From: an uncultured Clostridia bacterium
Lineage (GTDB): Bacteria > Bacillota > Clostridia > TANB77 > CAG-508
Assembly: GCA_944393305.1 (NCBI GenBank)
Contig: CALXZS010000070.1
Span: 1-6,886, forward strand
Direction of reading: 5' to 3'
DNA length: 6,886 bases
Shown: positions 5,071 through 6,886 of the stretch, in pieces
Position numbering within the stretch: position 1 is the first letter of the stretch
Layout: the number at the start of each line of letters is the position of its first letter
Made by a program: the position numbers and the translations under genes
The notes under the pieces: generated by a model
Seen by the model: only the letters and a program-made list of their open reading frames with translations
Databases searched by the model: none
What the model was told of the DNA's origin: nothing

Positions 5071-6735
5071 ATGAACGCTATACTTTATAATGCAAATGCT
5101 ACACTTTCCCCTATTTCGGAGGAAGAAGTCTTTAAAGAAGCTAAGCAAATTATTGATAATAACAATTCTAATTTTAAAGAAATAAAGCCAAAGGGTAGAA
5201 AAAAGTGGCCAATAGTTCTTATTTGTATAATAATATTGTTAATAATTTTAGGCATTTTATCTACAATATTTGCTTTATTAAATATTAATAATGATAAAAT
5301 TATTTCTGGAATATCTATTTTAGGAATTGATGTTTCTGATTTAACAAAAGAAGAAGCTACTACTAAAATTAATAAAAACCTAAATACTAGACTAAATTCA
5401 GAATTAGTATTTAGCCATAACGAACAGTTATATAATATTTTACCTAATCAATTAGAATGTTCATATAATGTTAGCGAAGCCGTTGATAAGGCTTATTCTT
5501 ATGGAAGAGACGGAAATATTTTTCAAAATAATTTTGATATTTTAAATACTTTATTTAAAAAAGTAAATATTAATCCTTCTTTTACATATAATGAAGATTT
5601 ATGTAATTCTATAATTGAACAAATGAATTCTAATTTTGAAGATGGTTTGAAACAAGCTTCCTATACTATTGATGGAAATAATTTGGTTATTACTGCTGGA
5701 AAATCTGGAAATGTTATTGTTAGTGATAATTTGAAAGATATGATTGTAGATAAACTAACGGCTATTGATTATAATACTGATTCAATAGAAGTTCCAGTTG
5801 AAATGAAAGAACCTGATAGCATTGATATTGATAAAATTCATAGTGAAATTTATAAAGAACCAGTTGATGCTTATTACACTAAAGAACCTTTTGCAGTATA
5901 TCCTTCTTCAACAGGATTGGATTTTAATATTTCGATTGATGAAGCTAAAAACCTTTTAAATACTGCTAGTGAAACTTATACTATACCTTTGAAAACTTTA
6001 TACCCAAATGTTACAACAAATGATATTGGTATGGAAGCTTTTCCAGATACTCTTGCAACTTTTTCTACAAGCTATGCTTCAAGTAATGCCAATCGTTCAA
6101 CTAATATTGCACTTGCTGCCTCAAAGTTGAATGGAAAAGTTTTGATGCCGGGTGAAGAATTTTCATTTAATGATACTGTTGGCAAACGTACTGCTAGCGC
6201 TGGTTTTAAAACAGCTACTGTTTATTCAAATGGTCAAGTAACAACTGATTATGGTGGAGGAATTTGTCAAGTATCTAGCACATTATATAATGCTGTACTT
6301 AGAGCTAATTTGGAGATTACAAATAGAGTAAATCATACTTTTACAGTTGGTTATGTTCCAATAGGACTAGATGCAACAGTTTCATGGGGAGCACCTGATT
6401 TTAAATTTAAAAATAGTAGAAGTTATCCAATAAAACTTGTTGCAACTACACAGGGTAAAAGACTTTCTATAAGTATTTATGGTTTGAAAGAGGAAGTTGA
6501 ATATGAAGTTGAGTTAGTTTCTTACAAAACTGGCACAGTTCCATATACTACTGTTTATACAACAGATTCTTCTTTGGCTAAAGGTCAAACTAAGGTTGTA
6601 CAATCTGGCTCTAATGGTGCTAAGTCTGAGGCTTATAAGATTTTAAAGTTAAATGGCAAAGAGGTTTCTCGTACTTTACTTTCTAAAGATACATATAGCC
6701 CTCATAATCAAATAATTGCTAGAGGAACAAGATAA
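5071..6735 (+). CDS. VanW family cell-wall protein with peptidoglycan-binding and G5 domains
   Basis: This 554-residue protein begins with about 45 polar cytoplasmic residues ending in KGRKKW, then one membrane segment at about 46-70, so the rest faces the cell wall. Residues about 80-320 look like two PG_binding_4-type domains; the first opens with GISILGIDVSDLTKEEA at 80-96. The VanW domain covers about 331-465, with STNIALAASKLNGKVLMPGEEFSFN (343-367, shown here as NIALAASKL then LMPGEEFSFN) and the hallmark YGGGICQVSSTLYNA at 394-408, including Cys399. The C-terminus (about 477-552) is a G5 domain, with PYTTVY and KGQTKVVQSGSNG. The order anchor, peptidoglycan binding, VanW, G5 is familiar in YoaR-like clostridial proteins. 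Its exact activity is unknown; the name comes from vancomycin-resistance clusters but no van genes lie nearby. AGGAGTG at 5060-5066 supports the start. No terminator hairpin follows the stop. Confidence 0.9.
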   Translation: MNAILYNANATLSPISEEEVFKEAKQIIDNNNSNFKEIKPKGRKKWPIVLICIIILLIILGILSTIFALLNINNDKIISGISILGIDVSDLTKEEATTKINKNLNTRLNSELVFSHNEQLYNILPNQLECSYNVSEAVDKAYSYGRDGNIFQNNFDILNTLFKKVNINPSFTYNEDLCNSIIEQMNSNFEDGLKQASYTIDGNNLVITAGKSGNVIVSDNLKDMIVDKLTAIDYNTDSIEVPVEMKEPDSIDIDKIHSEIYKEPVDAYYTKEPFAVYPSSTGLDFNISIDEAKNLLNTASETYTIPLKTLYPNVTTNDIGMEAFPDTLATFSTSYASSNANRSTNIALAASKLNGKVLMPGEEFSFNDTVGKRTASAGFKTATVYSNGQVTTDYGGGICQVSSTLYNAVLRANLEITNRVNHTFTVGYVPIGLDATVSWGAPDFKFKNSRSYPIKLVATTQGKRLSISIYGLKEEVEYEVELVSYKTGTVPYTTVYTTDSSLAKGQTKVVQSGSNGAKSEAYKILKLNGKEVSRTLLSKDTYSPHNQIIARGTR

Positions 6736-6750
6736 TTTTTTGTATAAGTA

Positions 6751-6780
6751 TTGACAATGGGTGATAATTTGTGTTATTAT
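6751..6780 (+). promoter_or_regulatory. Promoter of tRNA-Arg
   Basis: A perfect TTGACA (6751-6756) is followed after 18 bases by TATTAT (6775-6780), preceded by TGT, an extended -10. Transcription would start near 6787, giving a 5' leader of about 26 bases before the mature tRNA. The -35 box begins 15 bases after the VanW gene stop codon. Confidence 0.78.
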
Positions 6781-6812
6781 ATTTAGTGTCGCAAGTATTG
6801 TGATATCTAAAT

Positions 6813-6886
<74 letters not shown>

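Noticed and set aside
6736..6760. A terminator after the VanW gene
   Set aside because: There is a T-run after the stop codon but no GC-rich stem before it; TTGT/ACAA pairing is only four bp.
6781..6812. Inverted repeat ATTTAG/CTAAAT just before the tRNA, with inner TCGC/GTGA pairing
   Set aside because: The left arm lies before the expected transcription start near 6787, so the hairpin would not exist in the RNA. As an operator it is short and AT-rich.

Overview
This is a strongly AT-rich window from a low-GC Gram-positive bacterium, most likely a member of the Clostridia. The reasons are strong AGGAGG-type ribosome binding sites, TTGACA/TATAAT-type promoters, A/T-ending codons, a cell-wall VanW/G5 protein and a clostridial-style M18 aminopeptidase. 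No species can be named from the sequence alone. There is no CRISPR array, insertion sequence, prophage gene or rRNA.

Positions 1-3321 hold a minus-strand ABC exporter operon, read right to left: an ATPase with a GTG start (3242-2055), an ABC-2 type permease (2055-1345) and a GldG-like auxiliary membrane protein (1332 to beyond the left edge). The genes are tightly coupled: ATPase and permease overlap in TAATG, and the permease stop codon lies inside the next gene's ribosome binding site. The three products resemble the GldA, GldF and GldG components. Here they are best read as an exporter or membrane-remodelling complex of unknown substrate. The ATPase carries an unusual tail of about 86 residues made mostly of lysine and glutamate.

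Positions 3341-3548 hold a compact plus-strand unit that is easy to miss: an extended -10 promoter, a strong ribosome binding site, a 28-codon gene for a single-pass membrane peptide with a basic end, and a long terminator hairpin. Its plan resembles the toxin half of a type I toxin-antitoxin module or another small membrane peptide, but no antitoxin RNA promoter was found. This is the most interesting part of the window.

Positions 3547-4926 hold a minus-strand, single-gene M18 zinc aminopeptidase that converges on the small gene and shares its terminator. A divergent AT-rich intergenic region (4927-5070) carries promoters both ways. It leads rightward to a VanW-domain cell-wall protein (5071-6735) with one membrane anchor, two probable peptidoglycan-binding domains, a VanW domain and a G5 domain. 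Only 15 bases after its stop begins the promoter of a complete tRNA-Arg(UCU), which ends at the last base of the window.

The genes do not form one pathway. The themes are envelope transport, cell-wall binding, peptide turnover and a possible small membrane toxin.
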